Below are positions 29,197 to 38,820 of a stretch of 38,820 nt of DNA, in pieces. The stretch's first letter is position 1. Each line of letters opens with the position of its first letter. The notes under the pieces were generated by a model, which saw only the letters and a program-made list of their open reading frames with translations, did no database searches and was not told the DNA's origin. The stretch comes from Saprolegnia diclina VS20 (taxonomy: Eukaryota; Oomycota; Saprolegniomycetes; Saprolegniales; Saprolegniaceae). Position numbers and translations under genes: made by a program. The stretch lies in assembly GCF_000281045.1 (NCBI RefSeq), contig NW_008246069.1, positions 169,419 to 208,238 of the forward strand, read 5' to 3'.

Positions 29197-30866
29197 ATGC
29201 AGAGCGTGCACCCAGCGCCGACGCAGCACATGCTAGCGAGAGCAGTCATCCACATCAAGCTGAGCAAGCTCTTTCTCGTAGCATCGGTCGTCTTCTCTTG
29301 CAGCATTGTTTTCGCGGTGAATCCTTCCTAGAACGAATCTGCTTGGTGGACTAACAAAGCGCTAGCCGCTCAAGGCGTACTTGACCGAGCCACTGCCGTG
29401 GACGCTGCCACCAACTTTCAACACATCGCTCAAAGCTCTAGCAATGACGATACCGCCTCGGTACATCAATGCGACAACAGGGGCCTACCACTACGACGCC
29501 ACCTTCTTCGTCGATGTGTACCGGTACACTGTGCCTTTAGTCAATCGGACGTGCTTGGAGACGCTCGTGCACATCGCCGCAAGCTCGTTCTTTGGTGCTG
29601 GCATGCGTGACGCCATCTGCAGTTTTGCGGCGTCAACGAACGACTCGATGGTCTACTGCCAAGACAACTTGTTGTTCTCGACGCACATTAGCTCCGCGTG
29701 TGTCTGGGGCGTCCGCCACGCCGGTGGCTTGGCGTTCTACTATGCAACGATACCGCGCTTCAACGTGGGTCAGGTCGTCGCCAAGCTACTCTTCCGCGTC
29801 ATCATCACACTATACGCCAGTGCACAGATCTATCGAAGCTACTACCGACACTACGCGTCGCTCTTCGAAACACTGCGCCACCACGGCGACGCCAATGTGG
29901 TGCGCTACGTGGTCTACCTTGGCGATCCCACGAGCGTCATTCTCTCGGACGGGTTTGTTTCGAGCTGTTTTGTCATCGACATTTATCTCAGCACAAACTG
30001 CGTCGTGGGCGGGATTCTACGGCTCAGCCAAATCGACGATTTCGGTCAATTAACCCTCGGCGCGCTCTACACGTCACGGCTCGTACGTTTCCGCGATCTT
30101 GTCCAAATAAATCTCATATTTGTAGGTATGGATGGCCTTCTTTGGCATGCGCTACAGCACGCTCGTCATTAAGCGCCTTCGTTGGGAGCACCGCGTGATT
30201 GGCCTCGACTCGACCCTTATGATGGCACTCGCATTCTTTGCTTCCACCGGCATCGTCTTGCTCGTGGCCAACACGCCGCTAATGGTATTTTATCACTGGT
30301 GCAACGACGTGGGGGCTTCAAGCCCCGACACCGTTGAACTTGCGGTATCAATTGTCTACATGACTCTCTGCATCGCCTCAATTCCGCTGCTCGTGGCCTA
30401 CACGTGGGTCACTGCCAATCGCTGGAGGGTTCTCAAGCGTGTGTCAACAACAAGAGTGTCCTCGCTACACCTGAGCCAAAGCTTCAAGCAACGCGTGCTC
30501 TTCTTCTGCGAGTTTTGCTTCATGACAATACCACCCGACAAGTTGCGTGGCGGCAGCCTGTACCGCTTCTGTGCACTCAACCCGCGTCTTCGCCGACTGC
30601 CCCTCGTAGGGTTTGAGAGTGCCGACTGTTTTGTCGACGCCTACGACGTCCATGGCAAACTCCTCTATCGCATGCGTCTGAGCTTGATCTCTGTGGCGCT
30701 CGGGACAGGTCGAGTGCTGATCGAAGATGCCGCAGGCAGTCTTCGACTACTACCTGGGAACGAACTGAACGGTTTTTGGTCGCTCGCTCTCACGACGACT
30801 TTGACGTCGAAGGATGTGGTTGCTCGCATACGACACGGTCGCTGTACGTCGCCCTGGCTGTTATAA
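29197..30866 (+). CDS. Tandem membrane-protein family, copy 1 (intact)
   Basis: Three exons (introns 29317-29365 and 30083-30125), 525 residues. A hydrophobic N-terminal segment (KLFLVASVVFSCSIVFA, 24-40) ends exactly at the first intron. Next is a roughly 130-residue probable extracytoplasmic domain with several cysteines and N-glycosylation sequons (NAT 75, NRT 100, NDS 132), starting PLKAYLTEPLPWTLPP. Hydrophobic segments follow at about 176-196, 237-258, 309-329 and 351-373. The last 150 residues form a probable cytosolic tail with the conserved block GGSLYRF, LNPRLRRLPLVG, ESADCFVDAYD and a final SPWLL. The family is not recognised. It is shared with three neighbouring copies, so it is a locally expanded, probably surface or endomembrane protein. 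Confidence 0.82.
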
Positions 30867-31374
30867 ATGAATGACTCCTCGCATGGTGGGGACGTCGTGA
30901 TCGCGATATGAACGTCGACACAAAAATCATATATTTGACAGACAATGTGTACTTTGCCTTTTTCACGGTTGTCCCATGAACACGCGGTGTGCAGCGCGGA
31001 TGGTGGCCATGGTGTCTCGTCGCAGTGTGCACTAGATTGCTTGGAGAGCGACAGAACGCCCCGATGCGGACAAGAGCTCAGCACGTGACTGTGTGCGCTA
31101 CCCAGGACTCCAATCAAATTACCGGCAGCGATCTTGATCTTGGAACTTCAGGTCGCGGCTCGGTGGTAACGATCCAAAATGCATGGATTTCATCAGCACA
31201 CACGGTCGCGTGGAGGCTTTTTCTTTGAGATCGCGAGCACCTGCGTGACTTGCCTTCGATCCCCGAAGCGAGCCAAGCCATGGATTTTCACAGCCCAAGA
31301 CTAAACAATGTTCAAAACAGCTGGGATTAGGCAACGTACCGGCGGTGCTCAAAATAGCATCTGGATAAAGTGCA
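30867..31374. other. Spacer between membrane-protein copies 1 and 2
   Basis: 508 bp. No exon and no clear promoter motif were recognised. Short frames here match nothing in the neighbouring copies, so the spacer itself does not look duplicated. Confidence 0.4.
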
Positions 31375-32973
31375 ATGTGGCCGGTACACCCGACGCCGAG
31401 ACCGCTCGCGCCGCCACGTAGCGCACTCTCCAAATCGGTCCAATTCATATCCCTCAGCAAGCTCTTTCTCGCTGCGTCGTGCGTCTTCTCCAGCAACACT
31501 TGCTGTGGCCACTCAAGGCGTATATGACCGAGCCGCTGCCATGGACGCTTCCCCCATCCCTCAACACGTCACTGTACGATCTAGAGAGGACGATTCCGGC
31601 TCAGTACCGCACGACGAACGCCTACGACTACAACGAGACCTTCGACACCGACGTCTTTCGCTATACGATTGCTGATCCGCCCAATACCACGTGCTTGGAC
31701 ACGCTACTGCGCATTGCGGCCACGCCCTTCTTTGGCGTTGGCATGCGCGACGCTGTGTGCCGTTTTGCATCAACACCATTGACCAATGCGTCAACATCAT
31801 CGTTTGTCTACTGCCAGGACATTTACCTCGCCCCGTCCCGCACAGGCAGCTCGTGCATTTGGGGCACGCGAGAAGCGTCCGGCATGATCCTCTACTACGC
31901 AACGATCCCAACGTTTCATGCCGGCGCCGTCATTGCGAAGCTCATCTATCGTCTAGTACTCTCGCTCTATGCAATCGTGCGGCTTTATACGGGCTACTAC
32001 CGCCACTACGCGTCGCTCCTCGCCTCGCTGCGACGACTCGACGACGTACACGTGGTGCGCTACGTCGTTTGCATCGGCGATCCCACGAGCGTAGTCTTGT
32101 CCGACCTGTATCTATCGGTTGGTTTTGTGATCGACCTTTTTCTAAGCACCAGCACGGTGGTGACTGGCATTCTACGCCTCTCGCAAGTCGACGATTTGCA
32201 TCAGTTTGCCCTTGGTGCGCTCTACTTGTCGCGACTGGTATATATTCTTTCCGATGCACATTAATGTCTAACATATTCGTTAGGTATGGATGTATTTTTT
32301 CGGCATGCGCTACAGCACGTTTCTTATCAAGCGATGGCACTGGGAAGACCGCGTGATGGGCCTTGACGCGACCGTCATGACCGCGGTTATCTTTCTGGCT
32401 GCCGCCGGCGTCAACACGCTCATTATCCGCACACCGCTGATGGCGTTCTATCAATGGTGCAACTCGGTAGTTGCGCCCGATCCCGCGAGCATTGACCTCA
32501 CTCTGGCCTCCGTGTTGTTGACACTGGGCACAGCATCGGGGCCGCTCCTTCTTGCCACAACACTCACCGCTATCAAGCACCGATGCGCCAACGCGACAGC
32601 GCAGCAAGTGTGTCTCAGCTTCAAGCAGCGTGTGCTCTTCTATCTCAACTGCGGCGCGATGAAAGAGCACCGAGGCGGCAGTCTCTATCGCCTGTTTGCG
32701 CTCGACCCGCGCCTTCGCCGATAACCGCTCATCGGTCTCGAGAGCGCCGACTGTTTTATCGACGGCTACGACGACCAGAATCGTCTCTGTACGCGTCTCC
32801 GAGTGAGTCTCCTTGCGGTAGCGCTGGACGCTCGGTATTTGCAAGACGCCACCAAGGGGGCTCGCAGCGTCCTCTCGCTCGTCAAGCCGTATGGCTTCTG
32901 CACCCTGGCAGACGCGACAAGCGACGGCGTTGCCCCGCTCGAGACTCGGTGTCGATCGCCTTGGCTACTCTAA
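31375..32973 (+). pseudogene. Tandem membrane-protein family, copy 2 (two disabling lesions)
   Basis: It aligns end to end with copy 1. Exon 1 starts at ATG 31375 (MWPVHPTP, like MQSVHPAP of copy 1) and runs through LSKLFLAASCVFSS. The first intron is gone, and the junction near 31485-31505 is out of frame with the next exon (PLKAYMTEPLPWTLPP). The main exon and second intron (32238-32283) are sound. In the cytosolic tail an in-frame TAA at 32722-32724 replaces the Leu codon in the conserved RLRRLPL/V block. The frame then stays open to the family's normal end (SPWLL, stop 32971-32973). The late stop and otherwise clean frame suggest recent inactivation. A shorter product from an internal ATG, or an assembly error, cannot be excluded. 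Confidence 0.75.
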
Positions 32974-33240
32974 GAACGTAAATCTTTGGGTTGGGACTTT
33001 GCGAACTCTCTCGAGCTGCTCTCGTTAGTGCAGTCGATTTGCCTTGACGGCGAGGGCAATGGGACGCGCTTGTGTGCAAGTCTATAGAAGTCCATCGATG
33101 TCCAACGGTACCACCCACCATACCGGTACGTTGTTAGGTAACTAGGCCCAGAAGCATCTTCAACCCTTTCTGACATCTGGACCTTTGGCTCAGCGCAGGA
33201 CGACGTGGCCCTTCGCAACCACCGTCCGCGACGGCTAAGA

Positions 33241-34991
33241 ATGGAGAGTGAAACGCTGGTGTTAATTTCATTCCCGTGCATGCTCGCGCGCGTGTCCCCC
33301 GGCCCGCGCTCTGCGTCGTTCGTCCAAGTGCTGCCGCGCGCCGTGAAGGCACCGCGCACCATCACATTCGACAAGGCGTTTGCGATCGCGACGCTCTTCT
33401 TCGCCAACAACATTGCGGTTGCGGTGTGTACTCAACTGTCCTTTCTCGCAACAACCAAATGATCTCTAGCCACTCAAGGCGTACCTCAACGAACCGCTCC
33501 CGTGGGGCCTTCCGCCGTCCTCCAACCTCACACGCCTCGACCTTGCCGCCAGCTTACCTGTTGTTTACGCCAATATCTCGACAGCGTACCATTTTGACAG
33601 CGCGACCTTTACCGATGTGCTCCTGCGGCAACCAAGTGCGTTTTCGGGGAGCTGCCTCGCGCATCTCACGGTCCTCGCTGGTGCTCCATTTTATGGTGAC
33701 GGTCTGCGCGCCGCTGTCTGCGCCTACATCGACGTCAACGCGTCAGCGCCATTCTCGTTTTGCCAAGAGATGTACCTCTTCCGGAAGCTCGTCGGCCACG
33801 GGTGCGTCTGGACACGGCAGGTCGCGAACCAGACGGTCTTTTACTACGCCACCCGCGCCGTCTTTGAAACGAATGTTGTCTGGTTCAAGCTCTTTTATCG
33901 CATAGCTTTGACGCTCTATGCCAGCGTCCAACTCTGGCGCTGCTACTACCGACAGTACGCGAGTCTCCTGCGCACTTTGCGCAACCGAAGCTCGGCGGTC
34001 CACGTTGTGCGCTACCACGTGTTTGTGGGGGACCCTACGGGCGTCGTCTTGTCCGACCCGCTCCTCGTCCTCGCGTTTCTCGTTGATATTTTTTTGAGCT
34101 CGTACCAATTGACCGCGTCGATCTTGCACCTCGGTGAAATCGACGATATTGTGCAGTTTTCTCTCGGGGCATTTTACTTATCGCGTTTGGTACGATGTAC
34201 ACTATTATCTACAAGACACTAGGTGCATTTGACAACTTGGTTGTACTAGGTGTGGGCAGTCTTTTTTGGCATGCGCTACGGCACATATATCATCAAGTTT
34301 CTGCGGTGCGAGCGTCATTTCTCGAGCTTGGATACGACCGCCATGACGGTGTTGACACTCGGGTTGACGGCTACGATCAGTCTCATTGTTGCCCACTCGC
34401 CGCTCATGGGCATGTACCACTGGATGAACGCCCTCGGCCTCGTGGAAGAAACGGCGCCCGTAGCGATCGAAATTGCGGCGTCAGCGATCGCGCTCGCAGT
34501 CTGTACAGCAGCAACTCCGCTCCATTTGGCGCTCGCCCTCGCCTTCTGTCGACGCCACCGCGGCAAACGTACGTCCTTTCTTCCTGCATGTCAACCAGCC
34601 ATGTCCCGTGGCGACACTAGGAACGTTCTCGTTTCGACGTAACCAAAACGTCAAGCAGCGTGTGCTCTTTACGTGCCATCGCGATCATGTGGTCGAGCAC
34701 GAAGGAGGAAGTCTCTACCGCCTCTTCAAGCTCAACCCGCGCTACCGTCGCTTGCCGCTTGTAGGTCTCGAGGGCGCCGACTGCTTTGTCGACGGCTACG
34801 ATAGCACGGGCACTGTCGTCTTGCGCCTGCGCTTGAGCTTGATGGACGTGGCGCTCGACCAACGCGTGAGCGGAGACGCTGTGAAGCTCGATCACCATAG
34901 CGGCGAAGATGACTTTTGCACGTTGTCGAACGCGCCGACGGGCAAGGCGAGCACGACGCCGACCCCTTCGTCGTCCCCATGGTTGTTATAG
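33241..34991 (+). CDS. Tandem membrane-protein family, copy 3 (intact, extra intron)
   Basis: Four exons (introns 33424-33469, 34190-34249, 34569-34620), 530 residues from ATG 33241; an in-frame ATG at 33280 is an equally possible start. Architecture follows copy 1: N-terminal hydrophobic segment ending at intron 1 (IATLFFANNIAVA), PLKAYLNEPLPWGLPP, glycosylatable ectodomain, FYRIALTLYASVQLW and later hydrophobic segments, LVVWAVFFGMRYG across intron 2, and the tail GGSLYRLFKLNPRYRRLPLVG, EGADCFVDGYD, SPWLL. The third intron is absent from copies 1 and 2; without its removal the frame runs into a stop. Sequence has diverged well beyond copies 1 and 2, so this duplication is older. Confidence 0.8.
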
Positions 34992-35281
34992 CACCGAATA
35001 AGCTAGTAGAGTTGTGCAAAGCTATCTACGTTTCAAGGCTTCGAGTGGCATTGACGATCCTACTAGTACGTCGTTTGAAGGCAAATTATCTTTGTCAGTC
35101 GACCTCTTGGTGACGAGTTGTCACAAGTCTGACGACATAGGTGCGGAGCTCTCGTGTCGTCTGGTGTCATGAAATGGTGACGTGGCATCATGACGGCATT
35201 TTATTCACATGGTAGTAGCTGATACATTGAAACTGTGCACCCAGCGGCCGTCGGTGATTGGTCGCTTGGCTTGGTATAACA

Positions 35282-35687
35282 ATGTGCGTCACCCGACGCT
35301 TTGTCGTGTCACATCTTGCTGTTCTTTGTGTTCATGCGGACGTTCCACCCGTGTCGCCAGCGCCATTGAATGCTGTGCGCACGCAGCGGCCCGCCCGACT
35401 GCACAAGCTCCTTCTCCTGGCGTCGTTTGTGTTCTCCTGCCACGTCGCCCTGGCGGTCCAGGTATATTTTCGACAAGCATATCATCGACTCTACCTCTTG
35501 TGCGCAGCCTATCAAGGTGTACTTGTCCGAAAACATTTTGTCGTCCCAAAAAGACCATCCCTTGCTTTGTCTTGTCGCGGCATTCTGCAATGAAGCGTAT
35601 CCAACTGAAGAATCTCCTCGTCCAAACGATAGGTTCTTAGAGGGGTTAGTAGAGAAGACTACGCGAAGCCTTTTGCGTTTTGAATAA
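35282..35687 (+). pseudogene. Tandem membrane-protein family, copy 4 (truncated)
   Basis: Two exons (intron 35462-35507) make 119 codons. Exon 1 ends in the family's hydrophobic segment (LHKLLLLASFVFSCHVALAV). Exon 2 opens with PIKVYLSENI, matching PLKAYLTEPL of the other copies at the same intron position. Resemblance then fades and the frame stops at 35685-35687, some 400 residues early. The remainder of the gene is not found downstream, where the leucine-rich gene begins. An inverted CCAAT box (35257-35261) precedes the start. It could still be expressed as a short signal-anchor peptide, but it is best read as a decayed fragment marking the end of the array. Confidence 0.6.
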
Positions 35688-35760
35688 TGCATTGGTGCAT
35701 CAGAGTTGGTGTGCTCAGCACGTGCAGTTATACAGTTTGGATTTACCTCCACATTGTGGC

Positions 35761-37490
35761 TTAAAAAGGTATGTACCGAGTGCGTCGATCGGGCGGCGTA
35801 TACTGCGTGTGCGTTGTGTTGGCCGACGCAAAAACACCATTTTGAACGCAGCGCACGCCCAGGTCCTTGGCCTTGAGCGTCGCCACATCTTCTTCTTCAT
35901 CACTGCTGTCGCTATGCTTCCGATATCGGCGGTGGCGGTTGTTGTCATCGCTCTCTTCGCTGTCCTCGTCATCGCTCTCTTCGTTGTCCGTCATATCCAG
36001 CGTCACATTTTCGGTGGTTGCCAAGGCCGCCACACAAGCACAACGAGCCAAGCCCAACAGTGCGTTCTTTCTGAGGTCGATTGTCACGGCGTGCGGCGGT
36101 CGAAGCTGCGCGAGTGACGCCGCCAGCATCATCACACGAGCCTTGCCTTGGCGTAGGAGTGCACAACGCAACGGGCTCTGCCACCCCGAGAAGACGTACA
36201 AGGCCGAACGCCATTGCTCGCGGGCGCCAAGTCTCACGAACGACGCAACGAGAGACGTGCCGCAGCGAGTGAGCCAGATCGGTAGTACGTGGCTGAGCGC
36301 TTTGATTTGGCGCGTCGAAAGCTTGGAGAGTCGAAGGTTGAGCGTCTGCAGCGTTGTGGTCGTGCGCAAGATCGACACGAGCGATGCAAATGCCGAGGAT
36401 GAAAACGACCCGCTGGTCAAGTGGAGGTGGCCGAGCTTGTGCAACTCGATGGGTAGCTCGGCGTCGAGGCTGCCGCCGTGAATTTTGAGGTCTTTCAAAT
36501 AAGGCATGGTCCCGGTGGCCGCCACCAAGGCATCGACGTTGCCGATGGCGACCCCGCGAGCTCGAGCACACGCAAGCGCGCACCTTGCAGTATCGACGCC
36601 CACCTTGATCGATGCACTGGTCGCCACAGAAAGTTGCCGATTTGGAGCGTTGTTAACCGGCGTGGCATGTCGAACCGTGGCGGGTACTTGGCGGCCAGCA
36701 GTATCGCTTCGATCGTATCTACGTCCAGCAAGCGAAGCGAGCTCAACGTTTTGGACTGGAAGAGTGCTGCTACAATGAAGCGCCCGCCTTCCACCGAGCA
36801 GTTGACGCCTTCCAAGACCATCGAGGTAACATGAGCTTGCTTGAGCCAGTCATAAAAGCACTTCGTATTGTGCAGCGACGGCGCCGCCGACTGAGAAGCT
36901 GTCGACTCGAGGTGGAGGTGCTCCAAGAAAGGCCACACATTGCGTATCATGTCCACAAAGGTGTGAAGCGCAGCGTCGTTGAGAACAGCCCATCGTACAT
37001 GCGCGCGACGCACGTTCCGACATGCGGCGAGCGCTCGATAGATGGTCTCGTGGGCCGAGGGCGGAATGTCGATCGTCACCTCCATGACGCTCAACGAATG
37101 TGTCGTGAGCGCGCTTTGTACAGTTCGAGCGGGTCGTGGGGAATCGTCGTTGTCCCAAAAGCTACTCGTGTCTTCGACAACAACCGACACGGTGGAGGGC
37201 AAGCGCAAGCTACAGGTGTCGCTCGACTGCGTGAGGCGGATCGCATTGATGGCTGGCAGTGCTCGCTGCAGCACAGAATACGCCGTCGTGGGCACATACA
37301 AGAGACGGAGCTCGGGCCACAGCGCGTGGTGGAAGGCTGTGGGCAGAATGTCGATGAGCTCGAGGAGTGCAACGAGAGCGTCGTCAAGAGCGCGTCTGGG
37401 CAGCGCATGCAAAAAGCTCGTTACGTCGACCAGTGACGCAATACGACGCGTGATCTCGAGCGCGACGGCCGGATGCTCCCACGCTGACAT
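35761..37490 (-). CDS. Leucine-rich (F-box-like) protein with a one-base frameshift
   Basis: Two overlapping frames form one protein of about 576 residues if one base is missing from the C4 run at 36552-36555 (G on the coding strand). Just before it the frame reads LRVLELA, just after it IGNVDALVAAT. The start chosen is ATG 37490: two CCAAT boxes (37547-37551, 37572-37576) lie just upstream, and the N-terminus from there (ALEITRRIASLVDVTSFLHAL, then ELIDILPTAFHHALWPEL) resembles F-box-like openings. Irregular leucine-rich repeats follow (LEHLHLEST, LSSLRLLDV, LTTLQIGN, LKDLKIHGG, LQTLNLRLSKL). The end is acidic (EESDDEDSEESDD). The shift may be a real mutation or a homopolymer error. A 93-nt intron (GTGCGCGC...GAAAG) could also rescue the frame, but it would remove repeat-like sequence. 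Confidence 0.62.
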
Positions 37491-37960
37491 TGCCTGCTGC
37501 GTGGCAAAAGGCAAAATGGTGTGGACTTTCTTCAAGCGCTCTTGTGATTGGTTCAAGCCAGAACGGCTCGACCAATCAAACGTGGTCGTCAAGATTTGCA
37601 CTGAGTGTGGCAGCGGTGGATAAAAATTATCAAGATGCAACGTACCGTAGCATCTTGAAGGGCAGACAGTCCTGTGTGAGGTAGTGTGTGAGGTGATATC
37701 TGCAGCCAATAGCCTTGTGGAACAACGATACCCAAGAGCAAGACCTGCTGTATGTAATTTTGGGTGTGGAGCTCGCAACGCGGACCAGTCTTCCATGAAG
37801 AATTCGGCAATGCAGTGGTGCTTGAATATTGGAGGGTCAGGTGCAAGGGAATAAATGCGAGCAGTAACGTCAAGTTCCTACTGTAGCCATGCAAAAGTGT
37901 TCCTTCACCCGCAACCTTGCCCCCCGCCAGTGTCCCTGGTGCTGTAGAAGCACATCGGCA
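37491..37960. other. Region between the leucine-rich gene and the inverted repeat
   Basis: 470 bp with the promoter of the downstream minus-strand gene: CCAAT boxes at 37547-37551 (inverted) and 37572-37576. No exon was recognised in the rest. Confidence 0.4.
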
Positions 37961-38482
37961 TTTTATTGGCTCTCTTGCTGTGAATTTAGACCAATCATAT
38001 GCGAGTAGGATATAATCAGCGGGCGCTCGCTGGAACGAGGCCATCAGGTCGACCAAATGCATTTCAAAATGGAATCGCTCAAACTTGGCAGGAAGATAAA
38101 GGACACTTGGGAGACCACGAAATGCTACGCCACGTCGACGTGCAAGCTATATAGCAAGAGTTATGGGTCGGAATCTTAATTGTGGCAGACGCCACTTATC
38201 ACCTGATATACCATAAATAAACTCATTAAAATCTAGATATGGCATATGCCATTATTAAGATTTCAGTCCATAACTCTTGTTTTATAGCTTGCACGTCGAC
38301 GTGGCGTAGCATTCCGTGGTCTCCCAAGTGTCCTTTATCTTCCTGCTAAGTCTGAGCGATTCCATTTTGAAATGCATTTGGTCGATCTGATGGCCTCGGT
38401 CCGACGGCTCCAACGAGCGCTCGGCGACGATTTCCTACTCGCATATGATTGGTCTAAACTCGCAACAAAAGAGCCAATAAAA
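37961..38482. repeat. Large inverted repeat, about 220-bp arms around a 73-bp loop
   Basis: The left arm, 37961-38180, and right arm, about 38254-38482, are reverse complements with roughly 85-90% identity and a few small indels. They are nearly perfect over the inner 120 bp. Both outer ends begin TTTTATTGGCTCT. Each arm carries a CCAATCATATG box followed by an ATG and a short frame starting MHFKMESL (38057-38179 plus; 38282-38377 minus), with a few substitutions between arms. No target-site duplication was seen at the ends. It may be a foldback element or MITE, or a head-to-head duplicated gene start. It lies between two leucine-rich paralogues. Confidence 0.75.
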
Positions 38483-38512
38483 GACTTGATCACAAAACGT
38501 CGGTCAAGATTG

Positions 38513-38820
38513 TCATTGGGACCTAAAGACGTTTGGCGCCAGCGACTGCAGACCCAGCGACGTGGCAAATGCACCAAGAGTGTCTTGAACGTCGTCGTCT
38601 CCACGGGTCTCGTCGCCTTCATTGTCTTGGAGGTCGAGCGTCACGTTCTCGCTCAACGCCAAGGCCATGACACAGGCGCGTCGAGCGAGGCTCGAGAGGC
38701 GATTACCGCGCAGCTGTATAATCGCCGCATGTGTACATTGCAGCTGTGTGATCATCGACGCCAGCAGCCGCACACGGACAAGCCCTCGCGCCAGTAGCTT
38801 CCACCGCAACGGACTCTTGG
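38513..38820 (-). CDS. C-terminal part of a second leucine-rich paralogue (5' end beyond window)
   Basis: About 102 codons are visible, ending at 38513. They align with the C-terminus of the neighbouring leucine-rich gene: KSPLRWKLLARGLVRVRLL against QSPLRCALLRQGKARVMML, then LARRACVMALALSENVTLDL against LARCACVAALATTENVTLDM. A shorter acidic stretch (NEGDETRGDDD) and LGLQSLAPNVF against LGVRCVQNGVF follow. The acidic tail is shorter here. Start and repeat region lie beyond the right edge. Confidence 0.72.
   Translation of the reverse strand, partial: KSPLRWKLLARGLVRVRLLASMITQLQCTHAAIIQLRGNRLSSLARRACVMALALSENVTLDLQDNEGDETRGDDDVQDTLGAFATSLGLQSLAPNVFRSQ

Noticed and set aside
37589-38062. 157-codon minus-strand frame starting in the left repeat arm
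   Set aside because: Only the part inside the repeat has a counterpart, in the other arm; the rest shows no coding character.

Overview
Organism. The window looks like nuclear DNA of a compact, fairly GC-rich microbial eukaryote. Genes are interrupted by many tiny introns (about 39-60 nt, GT...AG, usually ending TAG, many starting GTAC) and lie tens to hundreds of bases apart on both strands. The gene set points to a stramenopile, most likely an oomycete of the Saprolegniales type: a proton/myo-inositol-type transporter with a cysteine-rich loop, an AlkB enzyme with a GRF finger, YVH1, an LSH/DDM1 remodeller, and lineage-expanded membrane and leucine-rich proteins. The lineage is inference; no rRNA or tRNA gene was found to anchor it. 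All exon structures were built by hand from splice sites that keep the frame and restore family motifs. Nearly every multi-exon gene closes to an exact multiple of three. || Layout, left half (1-16.3 kb). A three-domain protein (thioredoxin-like, TPR, methyltransferase) runs off the left edge on the minus strand. It is followed by an acidic protein with YS-D-FE repeats and a non-canonical poly(A) polymerase. A leucine carboxyl methyltransferase fused to a GNAT domain reads to the right. Then come a doubtful small gene, a lysine-rich nuclear-type protein, a membrane-anchored cysteine synthase and a divergent sugar/inositol transporter. An AlkB dioxygenase and a methylguanine-DNA methyltransferase-like protein form a head-to-head pair around a 191-bp promoter that carries two E2F-like palindromes. 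YVH1 follows tail-to-tail, 6 bp from the methyltransferase. || Layout, middle (17-28.3 kb). A disordered/multi-TM protein converges with an HROB homologue (the MCM8-MCM9 loader family), which is divergent from a malate synthase that has a textbook N-terminal PTS2. Next are an LSH/DDM1-type SNF2 ATPase, a small GNAT enzyme, and an EF-2-like GTPase whose first exon is only the ATG and whose diphthamide loop is altered. || Layout, right part (29-38.8 kb). This is the accessory region. A tandem array holds four copies of one multi-TM family: intact, doubly broken, intact, truncated. Then come two leucine-rich paralogues, one with a one-base frameshift in a homopolymer and one cut by the window edge, with a roughly 520-bp near-perfect inverted repeat between them. 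Several genes deal with DNA damage or chromatin (AlkB, MGMT-like, HROB, LSH), but apart from the AlkB/MGMT pair there is no evidence that they are co-regulated.
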